From Psychromonas antarctica (GTDB lineage Bacteria > Pseudomonadota > Gammaproteobacteria > Enterobacterales > Psychromonadaceae): 64,000 nt of DNA. A program made the translations under genes and the position numbers. Shown in pieces: positions 26,233 through 34,571 of the stretch. Under the pieces are notes generated by a model that did no database searches, had not been told where the DNA came from, and saw only the letters and a program-made list of their open reading frames with translations. Position 1 is the stretch's first letter. Each line of letters begins with the position of its first letter. Where the stretch lies: assembly GCF_022267535.1 (NCBI RefSeq), contig NZ_JAHNZV010000004.1, forward strand, positions 1-64,000, given 5' to 3'.

Positions 26233-26966
26233 TGCCATTAGCCGATCAAAACAGTGAACTGATCATTGCTGGTATTAAGGTTCACCTCAATCGTAAAACT
26301 ATTAAGAATATACATTTAAGCGTACTGCCTCCTGATGGGCGAGTACGCTTGTCTGTGCCTCATATAACGAGTGAACAAGCAATTCGCCTTGCAGTGATCA
26401 ATAAGCTTGCCTGGATAAAGAAACAACAAGCAGATTTTGCTAATCAACCTCGCCAACTTACTCGCGAAATGGTGAGAGGTGAAAGTCATTATTTATGGGG
26501 TAAGCAGTATCGCCTTTCAATAATTGAAACAACGGGAAAGTTCCAGGTGAAAGTAAAGGGCGACGATAAAATAGAGCTATCTATCACTGAAAATACAAGC
26601 GTAGAAAATAGGCTTAAGTTATTAAATAACTTATACCGCCAAGAAATAAAAACATCATTAGAAAAGCTACTCCCCTATTGGCAAAAAAAACTTGATGTAA
26701 AACCGGAAACTATCGGTATTAGGAAGATGAAAACCAAATGGGGAAGTTGCAACATTGAAGCCAAACGGATTTGGTTAAACCTTGAGTTAGCTAAAAAACC
26801 TTTTGAATGTATTGAGTTTGTTCTAGTCCATGAATTAGTTCACTTAATAGAACGTCATCATAATGACCGCTTTAAGCGTATTATGGATAAAAACATGCCC
26901 GATTGGCGAGAACGCAGAAACTTGCTTAACAGCTTACCGCTTGCTTATGAGGATTGGAGCTATTGA
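26232..26966 (+). CDS. YgjP-type (DUF45) metallopeptidase of the restriction locus
   Basis: This 244-residue SprT/wss-like zinc metalloprotease has HELVHLIERHH (about 200-210) and the preceding KMKTKWGSC segment typical of YgjP/DUF45. Such genes often sit at the end of type I hsd operons, where their role is not settled; turnover of HsdR-like proteins has been considered for other proteases. The ATG overlaps the hsdR stop by one base (TAATG), so it is translationally coupled to hsdR. No signal peptide is visible. Confidence 0.85.
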   Translation: MPLADQNSELIIAGIKVHLNRKTIKNIHLSVLPPDGRVRLSVPHITSEQAIRLAVINKLAWIKKQQADFANQPRQLTREMVRGESHYLWGKQYRLSIIETTGKFQVKVKGDDKIELSITENTSVENRLKLLNNLYRQEIKTSLEKLLPYWQKKLDVKPETIGIRKMKTKWGSCNIEAKRIWLNLELAKKPFECIEFVLVHELVHLIERHHNDRFKRIMDKNMPDWRERRNLLNSLPLAYEDWSY

Positions 26967-26989
26967 AAGACAGTAATATAAATAGAATC

Positions 26990-27033
26990 ACACCATCACC
27001 TTCCAAGTGAGCTCACTTGGAAGGTGATGGTGT
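26990..27033. terminator. 44-bp perfect palindrome between the hsd operon and the integrase
   Basis: Two 22-base arms (starting ACACCATCACCTTCC) pair perfectly with no unpaired centre. It lies 23 bp after the metallopeptidase stop and 34 bp from the convergent integrase stop. It may act as a bidirectional terminator, although neither side has a strong T run; a recombination or protein-binding role is also possible. Confidence 0.5.
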
Positions 27034-27067
27034 TTATGCCGTTAAACGCAGTAATAAGAACTATTAT

Positions 27068-28279
27068 TCAAACAATCAGTTTTTCTATTGTGTGAGCAAG
27101 TTGATGAAAGGCTTGCAACCTCTCATCAAAATAATCATACCGATCATAAATACCCTCAACACCTTTTAACTTATGATTCAAACAGCGCTCGGCCACATGG
27201 CCGGGCGTTCCTTGTGCCGCTAAGAGACTTCGGCAGGTACGACGTAGATCATGTACGGTGAAGTGTTCCATATCCCCCATCTGATTAGGAGGCTGTTTCT
27301 TCTTACCCGCCTCGTGACCAAATAGCTTAGTAATTGCCCTGTTTAGGGTATCTGCCCCCATATATGGACGTTTGCTGCTTCGCCTGTTGGGAAATACATA
27401 ATCTGAACCACAAGCCCTAATTTTAAGCTCCTGAAGCCATTCTAAAACGACTTCCGGCAATGGAATAACAATGCCGACACCTGATTTACTACGCCCTTTA
27501 GGAAGGCTCCACTTACCTTCTACTAAATCAAACTCCTGCCATAAAGCTTCTGTTAACTCCCCTTTCCTAACACCTAACACCACCAGCAATGCACAAGCTA
27601 AATAATTGTCACGACTAAAACTATCACGATTATCACGCGCTTTTTGGAAAAAGAATTTAAGTTCATCAAGACTTAGGGCTCTATCCTTACTTTTCTCTAT
27701 TCCACCAGCATCAGTTACCGTAAATGCGCTTGCTGGGTTCGCGCCCAGCAGGTCTAGTTTTATGCCGTGATTAAAGAGTTGTTTGCAGTAGCCTAAGGCA
27801 TCATTAGAAATAGCCGGACGGCCTGAATCATTAATTGAAGTTATTACTCGCCTGATATCTCTAGCATTTATGCTATCGAGTTTGATTTCACCAATAACAG
27901 GCGCAATATCTTTACGATAAACCCGAGCAGGGATAGAGGGGTGTTTTAAGCGTTTTACATTACCCTCTTGCCAATCAGCAAAAAGATCATCAACTACTTT
28001 AATTGAGCCTTGCTGAGTACGACGCTTTTCAATGAGGGGATCAACACCTTGACGGAGTTGTTGCATTTTAAGGGACGCAGCAGTACGCGCATCAGCTAAA
28101 GACAGATCACTATACTTGGCCAGCGTCATCTCTTTGCGTTTTTTATTGGAGGAAAACCTTAACATCCAATGTGCCTTGCCAGACTTAGGGACGACAAAAT
28201 ACAAGCCATCCCCATCTGCGAATCGTCCTACCTTACCCTTTGCTTTAGCTTCTACTTCTTTTGCTGTTAGCTTGCCCAT
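27068..28279 (-). CDS. int: P4-type tyrosine integrase of the island
   Basis: This site-specific recombinase is responsible for island integration and excision. From the ATG at 28279 the product is 403 residues (a GTG at 28291 is in frame). Domains: N-terminal arm-binding DUF4102-type domain (GRFADGDGLYFVVPKSGKAH), core-binding domain, and a C-terminal catalytic domain with Arg in GVRKGELTEALW, HDLRRTC (the H-x-x-R box), a later His and the Tyr nucleophile in the VEGIYDRYDY region. It lies beside the 3' end of yicC, a recognised integration site of mobilizable genomic islands in Vibrio. Confidence 0.92.
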   Translation of the reverse strand: MGKLTAKEVEAKAKGKVGRFADGDGLYFVVPKSGKAHWMLRFSSNKKRKEMTLAKYSDLSLADARTAASLKMQQLRQGVDPLIEKRRTQQGSIKVVDDLFADWQEGNVKRLKHPSIPARVYRKDIAPVIGEIKLDSINARDIRRVITSINDSGRPAISNDALGYCKQLFNHGIKLDLLGANPASAFTVTDAGGIEKSKDRALSLDELKFFFQKARDNRDSFSRDNYLACALLVVLGVRKGELTEALWQEFDLVEGKWSLPKGRSKSGVGIVIPLPEVVLEWLQELKIRACGSDYVFPNRRSSKRPYMGADTLNRAITKLFGHEAGKKKQPPNQMGDMEHFTVHDLRRTCRSLLAAQGTPGHVAERCLNHKLKGVEGIYDRYDYFDERLQAFHQLAHTIEKLIV

Positions 28280-28315
28280 ATGCCTGTTCACCCCAGTTAA
28301 ATTGGGGGGCAGAAG

Positions 28316-28410
28316 TTACCCACCACCCATTATTAGCTAAAGTATAACATACCCACCGAATAACTCACCACTTAGCAATGGAACCCACCACACTAAGACG
28401 AACCACCACG
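28316..28410. promoter_or_regulatory. Possible integrase arm-type binding repeats
   Basis: Direct repeats of ACCCACC or close variants occur at 28318, 28351, 28363 (ACTCACC), 28383 and 28402 (ACCACCAC) between the integrase start and the yicC end. Such short repeats beside int suggest arm-type sites of the attachment region. A TTAGCTAA (28333-28340) lies among them. Confidence 0.4.
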
Positions 28411-28476
28411 GACAACAAAACAACACAAACCCAGCAAAACCAGCACCCAAAAGGCAGTTACGAACCTATCCGGACA

Positions 28477-29340
28477 CTATTCTATATTCTGCACCTGCTC
28501 GCGCATTTGCTCGATTAACACCTTGCATTCAACTGCGACCGCGGTGATCTCGCTGTTAATCACTTTAGAACCCAAGGTGTTTGCTTCACGATTAAACTCC
28601 TGCATCATAAAGTCTAAACGACGACCTACTGGCCCACCTTTCTTTAATACATTGCGTGCTTCCGAGATATGAGAATCTAAGCGATCTAACTCTTCTGCCA
28701 CATCGGATTTTTGTGCTAGTAACACCAACTCTTGTTCTACACGCGTGCTATCTAAATCAACGCTAGCATCTTCGAATTTTTTAAGAATACGCGCTTTTTG
28801 CCATGCTTGTACTTCAGGCATAGAAGCTCGGACTTTGCTCGCCTGTACACTAATAGCAGCTAAACGTTGTTCGATAAACACGGAAAGGTTACTGCCCTCA
28901 TCAATACGCGCGTCAATAAACTCTTCTAACGTCTCTTCAAAACCCGCCATTAGTTCAATACTTATTAAGTCGAGATCTTGTTCTGGTGCTTGCATTACAC
29001 CAGGCCATTTTAGAATATCGATTGGATTTAATGTACCCGATCCCGCTGTATCGAGTACCCATTGCGCATTTTGAATCAATTGTGCCGCTAATTCACAATT
29101 CATGCTTAACGCATTTTCATTACCGCTGCTGGCTTCAAAGCGTAAATTACATTCTATTTTTCCTCGCTGGAGGCGTTTGCGGAAAATATCTTTTAATTTA
29201 ATTTCAAGACCGCGAAACTGCTCAGGAAGGCGAAAGTAGGTCTCTAAATAACGTTGATTTACAGAGCGAATTTCCCAGACGGCAATTCCCCAATCACCTT
29301 TAAATTGTTTACGTGCAAATGCTGTCATGCTGTAAATCAT
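28477..29340 (-). CDS. yicC: YicC-family endoribonuclease-like protein
   Basis: The 287-residue product from ATG 29340 (ribosome binding site GAGG) equals the E. coli YicC length. It begins MIYSMTAFARKQFKGDWG and ends in the conserved MREQVQNIE, so the 3' end is intact although the island integrase lies 198 bp beyond its stop. YicC/YloC proteins are reported endoribonucleases linked to stress and stationary phase. The conserved C-terminal segment GRRLDFMMQEFNREANTLGS is present. Confidence 0.94.
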   Translation of the reverse strand: MIYSMTAFARKQFKGDWGIAVWEIRSVNQRYLETYFRLPEQFRGLEIKLKDIFRKRLQRGKIECNLRFEASSGNENALSMNCELAAQLIQNAQWVLDTAGSGTLNPIDILKWPGVMQAPEQDLDLISIELMAGFEETLEEFIDARIDEGSNLSVFIEQRLAAISVQASKVRASMPEVQAWQKARILKKFEDASVDLDSTRVEQELVLLAQKSDVAEELDRLDSHISEARNVLKKGGPVGRRLDFMMQEFNREANTLGSKVINSEITAVAVECKVLIEQMREQVQNIE

Positions 29341-29439
29341 AATCACCTCGGTTAATTTGCTTATTTTAAATTTTCATTAGCAGTATAACTGAGGAAGTTG
29401 CATACATGCTATGATAATGGGGTTTACGGAGTAGATTTA

Positions 29440-30000
29440 ATGAAACAAAAAATAACTTGCCATATTATTGGGGGATTCTTAGGGGCAGGGAAAAGCACCT
29501 TGATTCAGCAACTATTAACTTATAAGCCAGTTAATGAAAAGTGGGCGGTATTAGTCAATGAATCTGGCAATGTGCATTATGCTAAAGCCGATTGCCTAAT
29601 CGATAATATTTTTATTAAAGAAGTCTATGGCGGCTGTTTATGCTGCAGTGCGGGTCTCCCTTTTAGGGTCGCTTTAAACCGCCTAATTAAAGAGGTTAAT
29701 CCACAGCGTATTTTTATTGAACCTTCTGGTGCAGGCCACCTCGTTAATATCCAAAAATTATTACAAGGTCAGTTTTATCTGCCAGTATTAGACCTTAAAG
29801 CGACTATCTGCCTATTATCCGAACAGCAGCTAAGTAATACTACATATCTACAAAATGAGGGTTATTTAGCATTAATTAGACAAGCTGATAAGCTCTGTCT
29901 TTATGATGGTAAAGATAATACGCGGGCAGAAAAAATAGCCCATAAATATGCAAAGCCACTTTATATTTTACAACAGAATAAACACGATTTACGCTTCTAA
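29440..30000 (+). CDS. Short COG0523 (CobW/UreG-type) GTPase
   Basis: This is a G3E-family P-loop GTPase of the kind that acts as a metallochaperone. From the ATG at 29440 (GGAG binding site) it is 186 residues, with Walker A GGFLGAGKST (about 10-19), the metal-binding GGCLCC (about 66-71) and an EPSG Walker B-like motif. The usual C-terminal CobW_C domain is missing and the protein is much shorter than typical COG0523 members (300 or more). No Zur box is seen upstream. It converges on the HDOD gene, their stops overlapping by four bases. Confidence 0.8.
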   Translation: MKQKITCHIIGGFLGAGKSTLIQQLLTYKPVNEKWAVLVNESGNVHYAKADCLIDNIFIKEVYGGCLCCSAGLPFRVALNRLIKEVNPQRIFIEPSGAGHLVNIQKLLQGQFYLPVLDLKATICLLSEQQLSNTTYLQNEGYLALIRQADKLCLYDGKDNTRAEKIAHKYAKPLYILQQNKHDLRF

Positions 30001-30827
30001 TTGGCGAGTAAACGACCAAGTTCCTGCCCGGCTTCAATCATCTCATCAAATTCATCGACCAAGCCTTCTTTATTTAAATTCAGGTAGTCAGTTAATGTGC
30101 TAGGGAAACGTGCCACTATCATTTTAGCGGGCAGTCCAGCTGCCCATGCGAAACTAGCAAAAACAGATAAACGAATTAAGATCGCCTCTTTGGATGGTGT
30201 TTCATAAGAAAGAGGATCAAGTTGTTGCTCTATTGCATCATAAAAAACTTTTGAAAAATTCCAACGTCTAGCGAGCTCCGCTCCAATTTGACTGTAATCA
30301 AAGCCGAAAGTCTCTCGTTGCGCAGACAAACGGGGCTCACCCGTTTCAATTGCCATCATAATTAAAGAGCACTCTTCAGGTTTGAGAATCTGTAATAATA
30401 GTTCACCAATATTATGCATCATGGCACAGGTAAATGCGGTTTCTTCATTAATATTAGCATGCTTGGCAAGCGCTTTAGCGATACTTGCCGTGGTGAAGGT
30501 ATCTTTCCAAAACTTGTTTTTATCAAAGCCAGGGGTATCGGGAAAAACATTTGATAACGAAGTCGCCACAACAATGCTGCGCACCTGATTAAAACCTAAG
30601 CGAATGACTGCGCGTTCAATTGATTCAACCTCATTACCGCGACGATAAGCAGCTGAATTGGCCATGCGAATTACTTTTGCACTGATTGATTGATCCATAC
30701 CTATCTTTTTGGCAATATCTTCAACACGAGCACCTTCTTGGGAGAAGCTTTCCATTAGTTCAAGTAATAAAATAGGCAAAACGGGCAGTTGCTTTATATC
30801 TTTAAACAGTTGTGAAAGTTCAATCAT
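29997..30827 (-). CDS. HDOD-domain protein
   Basis: The 276-residue cytoplasmic protein is essentially one HDOD domain, with KQLPVLPILLLELMESF near the start and MIRMANSAAYRRGNEVESIERAVIRLGF in the first third. These HD-related domains are common in signal-transduction proteins of environmental gammaproteobacteria and lack a proven catalytic activity. The His/Asp pair (MMHNIGELLLQ) is partly kept. It is a single gene; its output is unknown. Confidence 0.88.
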   Translation of the reverse strand: MIELSQLFKDIKQLPVLPILLLELMESFSQEGARVEDIAKKIGMDQSISAKVIRMANSAAYRRGNEVESIERAVIRLGFNQVRSIVVATSLSNVFPDTPGFDKNKFWKDTFTTASIAKALAKHANINEETAFTCAMMHNIGELLLQILKPEECSLIMMAIETGEPRLSAQRETFGFDYSQIGAELARRWNFSKVFYDAIEQQLDPLSYETPSKEAILIRLSVFASFAWAAGLPAKMIVARFPSTLTDYLNLNKEGLVDEFDEMIEAGQELGRLLAN

Positions 30828-30954
30828 TCCACATTTCCTTAACTATTAATAATATGATAGATCCAAATTAAATTAGAAATATAGATTCATTCGTTTTCAA
30901 TTGAATTGAATAATAGAACCTTTGTACAGATAAAATCAATGCTCAGCAGGAGCT

Positions 30955-31395
30955 TTATTGAAGTGGCGCAAATTGAAATTCATTTATCCCCGAATGCAGG
31001 CAAAACTGCTTTAAGTTTATCTGAATTTCTAAGGCGGCGCCAAGCGTGTATTGTTGTTTATGGTTGGTTCCCCAAACAACACCCGGCCAGCAAGGGTCTG
31101 ATTCGTTGCGGGCAATAATATGCACATGCATCTGCTTAACAATATTACCGATACTGGCCACATTCAATTTATCACAGTTAAAATGATTGATCACAAATTC
31201 ACTGATTAAATTACTTTCCAGTTGCAGCTGTTCTTGCTGCTTTTTTGGTAGCAGATAAAGCTCTGTCTGAGTGGTTTTAGGGACAATAATGAACCAGGGA
31301 AAATAGCTATTGTTAAGCAGTAGCCAGCGACTATTGTCACTCTCAGCCAGTAGATAACAATCATTTTGTAAACGCGGGTCTAATTGAAATTTCAT
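30955..31395 (-). CDS. HIT-domain protein
   Basis: The 146-residue HIT (histidine-triad) nucleotide hydrolase/transferase-like protein carries QMHVHIIAR (about residue 89). The first His of the triad is replaced by Gln, as in a subset of proteobacterial HIT proteins, while the catalytic middle His and the last His remain. NSYFPWFIIVPK matches the family's N-terminal strand. It has an AAGGAAA ribosome binding site before ATG 31395. The substrate is unknown. Confidence 0.85.
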   Translation of the reverse strand: MKFQLDPRLQNDCYLLAESDNSRWLLLNNSYFPWFIIVPKTTQTELYLLPKKQQEQLQLESNLISEFVINHFNCDKLNVASIGNIVKQMHVHIIARNESDPCWPGVVWGTNHKQQYTLGAALEIQINLKQFCLHSGINEFQFAPLQ

Positions 31396-31743
31396 TTTAT
31401 ATTTCCTTCACGCGTGAGCGGTTATCGAGGTGATCTGCGGTCATAAAAAATCGACTTGTTATCTATTCATTTGCACGTGCAAAAAATAGACTATCTAATG
31501 AGCAAAATTGCGATTGCAACGAAAATAACCTAAGGATAATGATCTACCAGCCCCTTTAAACAGCTCTGCTTACTGAGCAGTAGTTTAGGCATGCCATTGG
31601 GATCAAACCGTAATAGCAAATATAAGAAGGTTAAAATTCATGATTAGACGCTCTAAAATTGCTAGACTGGCTTGTCTACCCCCCTTTGGGTTTACTATTA
31701 TATTCGATTTTACAGCTGAGTTCAGCAACACAAGGAGTTGACC
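31396..31743. other. Intergenic region with a 14-bp palindrome
   Basis: No gene is seen. A perfect palindrome TTTGCACGTGCAAA (31470-31483) and a hairpin CTGCT-TACTG-AGCAG (31567-31581) are present. The first could be an operator; nothing else supports a regulator call. Confidence 0.4.
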
Positions 31744-31965
31744 ATGAAATTTAGCCCCTGCACTAGCCAATGTACTAGTGATGGTGATTTTTGCCAAGGA
31801 TGCGGACGCAGCCACGCTGAAATCAGAGAGAGTAAAGCGCTGGTTGGCAAAGTGGTGGCGCATCTTTTTGAATATAATTATGATGATCCAGAAAGCTTTC
31901 TAAAGATGATCAATAAGAAATCACTGACACGATTAACGCAACTTAAAAACAAAAAGTGTAGATAA
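31744..31965 (+). CDS. Small cysteine-motif protein (DUF1289-like)
   Basis: The 73-residue protein starts at ATG 31744 (AAGGAG six bases upstream). Its N-terminus SPCTSQCTSDGDFCQGCGRS has the four-cysteine pattern of DUF1289-type proteins, probably a metal site. Function is unknown. The DUF2956 gene follows after one base, so they are cotranscribed. Confidence 0.65.
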   Translation: MKFSPCTSQCTSDGDFCQGCGRSHAEIRESKALVGKVVAHLFEYNYDDPESFLKMINKKSLTRLTQLKNKKCR

Positions 31966-31966
31966 A

Positions 31967-32299
31967 ATGGCTAAACATAAAAATAACGAGATCTCAGCAG
32001 AAACCCAAGATGAGGCACTGGTCGTAGCCAAAAAAACGCAAAAACCAGGGCAAACAAAAGAGCAGACGCGTCTTATTGCCCAAGGCATCCAAAAGGGTAT
32101 TGCTGAATACAAAAAAATGGCCAAAAACAAACAACGCCAAGCCGATAAAGCGAATAAGAAAAACAGAAAAAAACAACCTGAGCAAGCGACTGAAATACAA
32201 ATTGATACAAAAGAACAGAGTAATAACTACTTACCTTGGACGTTATTCGTTTTAAGCTGGGTAGGTTTCGCGACTTATATTTTTTATAAGCACTCATAA
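31967..32299 (+). CDS. DUF2956 family protein
   Basis: The 110-residue product has a conserved basic N-terminal region (AKKTQKPGQTKEQTRLIAQG), a highly charged Lys/Gln/Asn stretch and one C-terminal membrane segment (WTLFVLSWVGFATYIFY). This architecture is that of DUF2956 in marine gammaproteobacteria. It is a small tail-anchored protein of unknown role, second gene of the DUF1289-like pair and followed by dapB. Confidence 0.8.
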   Translation: MAKHKNNEISAETQDEALVVAKKTQKPGQTKEQTRLIAQGIQKGIAEYKKMAKNKQRQADKANKKNRKKQPEQATEIQIDTKEQSNNYLPWTLFVLSWVGFATYIFYKHS

Positions 32300-32363
32300 T
32301 TAAATGCAAAGCAGCATGAATAACGTTGCCCTTTGTCATATTAAAAATACGAAAGGAATAACC

Positions 32364-33095
32364 ATGATTAAAGTCATAGTAAATGGTGCCAAAGGGCGCA
32401 TGGGTAGTGAAGCGGTTAAAGCCATTGAAAATGATCCTCAATTACAGCTCGTGGGCCAGTGTGATTTTGGTGATGACCTTGCTGTTTTGATTAAACAGAG
32501 CGGTGCACAAGTCGTCGTAGATTTAACCACAGCTTCTGCCGGTTTTACTAATACTCAAATTATTATTAATGCTGGTGCGTCTCCGGTCATTGGCACCAGT
32601 GGCTTCCAAACAGAGCAGGTAAATCAACTGCAGGCATTGGCGGCAGAAAAACAGATTGGTGGTCTGATCGCGCCCAATTTTTCTGTTGGTGCGGTATTAA
32701 TGATGAAATTTGCAGCTCAGGCAGGCAAATATCTCCCCGATGTTGAGATCATTGAAGCACACAGCCCACAAAAGGAAGAAAGCCCATCAGGGACAGGGAT
32801 ACGCACCGTTGAACTGATTGCTGCAGCACGCATTAAAGCGGCGACGCCTTGTAGCGATAAAGAGCTCATCGAAGGCGCGCGTGGTGCCGAGTTACATGGT
32901 ATCAAACTGCATTCGATACGTTTACCGGGTGTCGTTGCACAACAGACCGTTTTCTTTGGTGGGTTAAGTGAAACATTAAAAATTGAGCATAATTCACAGC
33001 ACCGAGAATCTTTCATGCCGGGCATTTGCTTAGCATGCAAGGAAGTCGTTAAACGCCATGAGCTAGTGTATGGACTTGAACACTTGATGGACTAA
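32364..33095 (+). CDS. dapB: 4-hydroxy-tetrahydrodipicolinate reductase (short type)
   Basis: This NAD(P)H-dependent enzyme belongs to the diaminopimelate/lysine pathway. From the ATG at 32364 (AAAGGA binding site) it is 243 residues, versus 273 in E. coli. The Rossmann motif NGAKGRMG and the PSGTG loop are clear. The active-site segment reads EAHSPQKEESPSGTG where the family has E.HH..K.DAPSGTA: the first His and the Lys are kept, the second His is Ser. The C-terminus (RESFMPGICLA ... LVYGLEHLMD) resembles Firmicutes/Thermotoga-type DapB more than the enterobacterial type. It may be an acquired or alternative DapB. Confidence 0.85.
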   Translation: MIKVIVNGAKGRMGSEAVKAIENDPQLQLVGQCDFGDDLAVLIKQSGAQVVVDLTTASAGFTNTQIIINAGASPVIGTSGFQTEQVNQLQALAAEKQIGGLIAPNFSVGAVLMMKFAAQAGKYLPDVEIIEAHSPQKEESPSGTGIRTVELIAAARIKAATPCSDKELIEGARGAELHGIKLHSIRLPGVVAQQTVFFGGLSETLKIEHNSQHRESFMPGICLACKEVVKRHELVYGLEHLMD

Positions 33096-33115
33096 TGCAA
33101 CATTTATAGCGTCAC

Positions 33116-33151
33116 AAAAACCGCATCCGTATTTATGCTGGCGCGGTTTTA
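33116..33151 (+). terminator. Terminator after dapB
   Basis: AAAACCGC (33117-33124) pairs with GCGGTTTT (33143-33150) around an 18-base loop and ends in a T run. Confidence 0.65.
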
Positions 33152-33193
33152 AACCCTACTAGGCTGGATTTTATAACTAAGATAGACCCATTT

Positions 33194-33724
33194 TTATTTC
33201 TTTTGCTCTTTGATCTCTTTTTTCAAAACCCAATCGGTTTGCATCTCTCCCCCCATATCAAATAGGTGTGACCCAACTTTCTCAAATCCCATTCGTTTAT
33301 AGAAATGTAAAGCGCGAAAATTTCCTTCCCATACCCCTAAATAGAGCGATTCTTTTTTTGCTTGTTGCGCTAATTCACAGGCAAAACCCATTAACTCTTT
33401 ACCGAGCCCCTTACGCAGAAACGTTTTGCGAATATAAAAACGTTCAACTTCAAGCGCGTTAGCAACGTTAGTGGTAATTTGTGCACTGGCTTCGTTAACC
33501 TTTAAAAATCCAGCGACCTGCCCTGCTGAATAAATAAAGTAAAACTGACTGCCTGGGTGATGAAATTCCATCTGTAATTTTTCACGGGTTAGCGCGGTGT
33601 CCAGATATTGCTGCATCAACGCGTCACTATTGCTGTCAGTAAAAGTATCGCGGTAAGTTTCGATTGAAATATCTCGCAGCAGCTCTAACTGCTCGCAGGA
33701 GCATGCTTTAATATGATTAACCAT
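33194..33724 (-). CDS. GNAT-family N-acetyltransferase
   Basis: The 176-residue product starts at ATG 33724 (AAGGA binding site). Its acetyl-CoA-binding motif A reads ERFYIRKTFLRKGLGKELM (R..G.G..L) and is followed by LYLGVWEGNFRALHFYKRMGFEKVG, typical of GNAT enzymes acting on amino groups. Substrate unknown. Convergent with dapB. Confidence 0.9.
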   Translation of the reverse strand: MVNHIKACSCEQLELLRDISIETYRDTFTDSNSDALMQQYLDTALTREKLQMEFHHPGSQFYFIYSAGQVAGFLKVNEASAQITTNVANALEVERFYIRKTFLRKGLGKELMGFACELAQQAKKESLYLGVWEGNFRALHFYKRMGFEKVGSHLFDMGGEMQTDWVLKKEIKEQKK

Positions 33725-33837
33725 CAATTTCCTTGGATTGGTAATAGGCTCAGAACTCGATTTCCTGAATCCAGCATCTTAGAATAATTTAAGTATCGAG
33801 GGTCAATAAGCGGATTCTGTTTCAGATCACGGTAGAA

Positions 33838-33866
33838 TATATCCCCATGTTACTTCAATATGCAAA
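33838..33866 (+). repeat. Terminal repeat of a dispersed MITE-like family (partial copy)
   Basis: TATATCCCCATGTTACTTCA followed by ATATGC matches the left terminal repeat of the elements at 39226 and 62870. No matching right end is seen, so the copy is partial. It lies in the 332-bp gap between the GNAT gene and the DUF3820 gene, which has no gene of its own. Confidence 0.55.
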
Positions 33867-34056
33867 ACTAGCTCGGCGTTATAACACTTGAGAAGGGAAT
33901 GACCACTATCAGGTGTTGTATCTTGCTCTAATATCCGCAAGTATCTTCAGATAGTCTGAGTGTATAACACCGCCATTATCACCAAGACAAACCTGTTGGC
34001 TATGTTAAAGTAACGCGCCTAAAAAGGCCATTCACCATAATATAAGGGTAAATATC

Positions 34057-34281
34057 TTGTTAGATAATCCACAACTACTCAGTGACGCCATCAACCAAAA
34101 GATGCCTTTTGGTAAATATGCGGGTCGTAAACTCATTTACCTTCCGGAGCCCTATTTGGTATGGTTCTGTAGCAAAGGCTTCCCAGAAGGGAAATTAGGC
34201 CAGCAGCTGGCATTAATCTACGAGGTGAAATTAAATGGTCTGGAGAAAATGTTAGCGCCGTTGATCAAACACGATCTATAA
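34057..34281 (+). CDS. DUF3820 family protein
   Basis: The 74-residue cytoplasmic protein resembles DUF3820: MPFGKYAGRKLIYLPEPYLV, then WFCSKGFPEGKLGQQLAL and NGLEKML. The start is probably TTG at 34057, with AAGGG about nine bases upstream. The family is widespread in gammaproteobacteria, with a proposed nucleic-acid-related role that is not proven. Single gene. Confidence 0.8.
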   Translation: MLDNPQLLSDAINQKMPFGKYAGRKLIYLPEPYLVWFCSKGFPEGKLGQQLALIYEVKLNGLEKMLAPLIKHDL

Positions 34282-34473
34282 AGCGGCTACTACAGGCGTG
34301 CAAAATAATACCCACTAAAACGCCATTGAAAATATCCTACGCCCCTCTAAGCACAAGTACATCTACGCCCTAACACAATAGTTGTAGAACTATAAACAGA
34401 TTTTCATTTTTTTGTCTATGATTTCTTAGTTGATCATAGTTTTACTATTCTGCTCTGCTTGCAAATAATAGAG

Positions 34474-34516
34474 TGTGATCTGTAACCACTAGCTGTTTCT
34501 CTATTTAGGCTAGAAT
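34474..34516 (+). promoter_or_regulatory. Possible CRP site and promoter of the amylase gene
   Basis: TGTGATCTGTAACCACTA (from 34474) has one perfect CRP half-site (TGTGA) and a poor second half. A -10 TAGAAT lies at 34511-34516. The site is centred about 41 bases before the predicted start, which is where CRP sits in class II promoters; no -35 is visible. Confidence 0.35.
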
Positions 34517-34571
34517 TAGCCACTTTTTTTGATAAGTTCATTTAATTTTCAAGTTATAAGGTAAACAAATA

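Noticed and set aside
28116-28340. Open frame on the plus strand opposite the integrase
   Set aside because: It is a shadow of the integrase gene with proline/serine-rich antisense composition.
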